A stretch of DNA of 7,628 nt from CAYVMN01 sp964452575. GTDB lineage: Bacteria > Desulfobacterota > DSM-4660 > Desulfatiglandales > Desulfatiglandaceae. The stretch is taken from NCBI GenBank assembly GCA_964452575.1, contig CAYVMN010000204.1, positions 1 to 7,628 on the forward strand, read 5' to 3'. A program made the translations under genes and the position numbers. The notes under the pieces were generated by a model. That model worked only from the letters and a program-made list of their open reading frames with translations. It did no database searches and was not told the origin of the DNA. Positions within the stretch are counted from its first letter, which is position 1. Every line of letters begins with the position of its first letter. This document shows positions 5,895 through 7,628 of the stretch, piece by piece.

Positions 5895-7241
5895 ATGGAC
5901 TACAAAGTGGTAATTGTTGGGGCCGGGCCAGCCGGTATATTTGCCGGCCTGACCCTGGCCGATCTGGGCGTAGGGCCTGTTCTCTTGTTAGAGCAGGGGC
6001 GGGATCTCGGTCAGCGCAACCGCCTGAAACCCGAAGACAGGCTCTGTGGGTGGGGAGGCGCCGGGGCATACAGTGACGGGAAATTGACACTTTCTACTGA
6101 GGTAGGGGGTTTCCTGGGGGAGTTCTTAGAGCAGAGGTCCCTTTACCAACTTCTCGTCGAAGTTGATAGGACCTACGCAATCCATGGCGCCCCAGATCGT
6201 ATCTTTGGAGAGCTTACGCCCAAGCTGGAAGAGCTTGCCGATAGAGCCAAGGTGGCTGATCTTGAACTAATACCCACACGCATCCGGCATATAGGTACGG
6301 AAAACTGTTGGACAGTCTTGGACCACCTCAGGCAGACTCTCAAAAATCGAGTCGAAACCCGCACAGGGCAGAGGGTTGAAAACCTTCTGGTTGAAGATCA
6401 TCGAATTCGAGGCGTAAGACTGGCTGATGGGCAGACTATTAGCAGTCAGTTTGTCGTTGCCGCGCCCGGCCGATCAGGGGCTACATGGATGAAAAAGGAG
6501 GCAGAGGCCCTGAACCTGGAGAGCAGGGCAAATCCGGTGGATATTGGGGTTCGCGTGGAACTGCCGGCCGTTATGCTCAAGGAACTCACTGATACCACGT
6601 ATGAATCCAAGCTCATTTACCACTCCAGGACCTTCGACGAGAAGGTGCGTACTTTTTGCATGAATCCCTATGGGGAGGTGGTGACAGAAGAGAACGCCGG
6701 AATCATTACCATAAATGGTCACAGCTATGCCAGAAAGAGGAGCGAAAATACCAATTTTGCCATCCTGGTGAGCAGTGCATTCACAGAACCCTTCGACGAC
6801 CCTATTGCATATGGGCTCTATATCGCAAGGCTGGCTAATCTCCTTGGCGGCGGGGCAATCATTCAGAGGTTGGGGGATCTTCTTGCAGGTCGCCGCAGCA
6901 CAAAGGCACGTCTTGACCGGTGTCTCACAAGGCCGACCCTGGAGACGGCAACCCCAGGCGATTTGAGTTTCGTATTTCCTTATCGGCACTTGCTAAGCAT
7001 TATTGAAATGCTGCAGGCCTTAGACAAATTGGCTCCCGGGGTCTACTCGCGCCATACGCTTCTATACGGCGTGGAGGTAAAGTCCTATTCTAATCGCATC
7101 CACGTATCAGCCGATATGGAAACCCAGGTGATGAATCTATTTGCTGTAGGAGATGGGGCCGGCATCACGCGGGGTCTCCTTCAGGCCTCGGCAAGTGGGA
7201 CAATTGCCGCCCGTGCCATCGCGAAACGGATAGGGGGCTAG
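5895..7241 (+). CDS. FAD-dependent dehydrogenase of the COG2509 type, function unknown
   Basis: This 448-residue cytoplasmic flavoprotein begins with a dinucleotide-binding Rossmann motif, VVIVGAGPAG at 5-14, with the ribose-binding acidic residue at Glu33. GWGGAGAYSDGKL at 52-64, NPVDIGVRVE at 213-222, a FCMNPYGEV segment at 254-262 and the C-terminal flavin motif FAVGDGAGITRGLLQASASG at 416-435 are the conserved blocks of the uncharacterised FAD-dependent dehydrogenases in COG2509. The N-terminal extension found in longer members is absent, so this is the compact form. The strong GGAGGG site five bases before ATG 5895 fixes the start. The electron donor and substrate are unknown. It is followed after 49 bases by a small membrane protein gene in the same direction, so the two may be co-transcribed. 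Confidence 0.9.
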   Translation: MDYKVVIVGAGPAGIFAGLTLADLGVGPVLLLEQGRDLGQRNRLKPEDRLCGWGGAGAYSDGKLTLSTEVGGFLGEFLEQRSLYQLLVEVDRTYAIHGAPDRIFGELTPKLEELADRAKVADLELIPTRIRHIGTENCWTVLDHLRQTLKNRVETRTGQRVENLLVEDHRIRGVRLADGQTISSQFVVAAPGRSGATWMKKEAEALNLESRANPVDIGVRVELPAVMLKELTDTTYESKLIYHSRTFDEKVRTFCMNPYGEVVTEENAGIITINGHSYARKRSENTNFAILVSSAFTEPFDDPIAYGLYIARLANLLGGGAIIQRLGDLLAGRRSTKARLDRCLTRPTLETATPGDLSFVFPYRHLLSIIEMLQALDKLAPGVYSRHTLLYGVEVKSYSNRIHVSADMETQVMNLFAVGDGAGITRGLLQASASGTIAARAIAKRIGG

Positions 7242-7290
7242 CGGTCCTTGAGCAGGCGCAGGTGCCTTATGAATTCCAAATGGGGTAATC

Positions 7291-7539
7291 GTGGGGGATG
7301 AACCGTTGAACTTGGAACAAGAAGAGGCGATGCAGAGGCCTGATGAGCGTGAACCATACGGTATGGTCATCAATGAGATCCAGCTTCTTCTACTGTTCCC
7401 TTTATTGGTCTTGTGCGCGGCGCTGGTCGTTCTGGAGACCTACCTCATCATTCGTGCAATTATACGGATTCGACGTCAGGATCGACACATCCTGGCGATC
7501 AAACGGAGACACAGCCGGATCGCCGAGTTTATCGACTGA
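7291..7539 (+). CDS. Small single-pass membrane protein, possibly an internally shortened family member
   Basis: The 82-residue protein has an acidic N terminus, one hydrophobic span at about 30-54 (LQ-free, LLLLFPLLVLCAALVVLETY and onward), and a basic cytoplasmic-type tail ending RRHSRIAEFID. From memory, related small deltaproteobacterial proteins of about 110-120 residues carry NEIQLLLAEKRT, then a first membrane span with RTGIA, and then the second span and a similar RRxDRxIxxIKxxHSxIAEFID tail. Here NEIQLLL at 28-34 runs directly into the second span, as if 35-40 residues were lost in frame. GTG 7291 has a modest TGGGGT site upstream. ATG 7330 has AAGAGG only two bases away, so the start is uncertain. 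Function is unknown. Confidence 0.6.
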   Translation: MGDEPLNLEQEEAMQRPDEREPYGMVINEIQLLLLFPLLVLCAALVVLETYLIIRAIIRIRRQDRHILAIKRRHSRIAEFID

Positions 7540-7554
7540 GAGATGTCATTCGGA

Positions 7555-7613
7555 AGGTCTCGTAGGGTCACGAATGGGACGACCCAGAGTCAAGACGAGA
7601 CCTGCCCTTTTTT
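7555..7613 (+). terminator. Likely intrinsic terminator after the small membrane protein gene
   Basis: AGGTCTCGT at 7555-7563 pairs perfectly with ACGAGACCT at 7595-7603. Inside, GGGTC 7565-7569 pairs with GACCC 7581-7585. GCCC and then six T (7608-7613) follow the outer stem. The stem starts 15 bases after the stop codon. The long interior and the four-base spacer before the T run make it less than ideal. Confidence 0.55.
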
Positions 7614-7628
7614 ATATGGGTTTCCGTT

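Noticed and set aside
6474..6989. 171-codon open frame on the minus strand inside the dehydrogenase gene
   Set aside because: The plus-strand frame has conserved flavoprotein motifs on both sides of and within this stretch. The antisense peptide has no recognisable fold pattern.

Overview
The window carries six protein genes typical of a bacterial chromosome. There is no phage, transposase, CRISPR array or RNA gene that I can see. Base composition is moderate. The intergenic gaps are filled with degenerate short-word repeats: GGTTCA-type words, GGAGTCAG/CAGAAT words, GGATTTGGG words and TCTCAGTG words. This gap style, an ADP-forming acyl-CoA synthetase alpha-type protein and a Memo protein with an extra N-terminal domain suggest an uncultured deltaproteobacterium (Desulfobacterota), possibly an anaerobic or syntrophic acid degrader. 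That placement is inference, not proof.

Layout. Positions 1-74 hold a small TCTCAGTG repeat. Positions 75-1457 (minus) encode an alpha-subunit-type acyl-CoA synthetase (ADP-forming), with its phospho-histidine at residue 257. Positions 1458-1963 are a 506-base divergent intergenic region. It holds a good sigma-70-like promoter for the synthetase gene with an inverted repeat at its start point, a 151-bp element bounded by perfect 18-bp inverted repeats, a second strong hairpin, and a probable promoter for tilS. Positions 1964-3382 (plus) are tilS, tRNA-Ile lysidine synthetase. Positions 3486-4703 (plus) encode a Memo-family protein (AmmeMemoRadiSam system protein B type) with an N-terminal domain that resembles PqqD. 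Positions 4812-5756 (minus) encode an EamA/DMT permease. Positions 5895-7241 (plus) encode a COG2509-type FAD-dependent dehydrogenase, followed at 7291-7539 by a small membrane protein and a likely terminator.

The genes do not form one pathway. tilS is a housekeeping translation gene, the synthetase belongs to acyl-CoA energy metabolism, and the other functions are general or unknown. The most unusual feature is structural: the gap repeats overrun gene ends. The last residues of TilS and of the permease are encoded by repeat sequence. I did not find a clearly new multi-gene system. The best leads are the repeat-derived protein tails, the 151-bp inverted-repeat element, the CxxC variant of the Memo protein and a small membrane protein that may have lost an internal segment.
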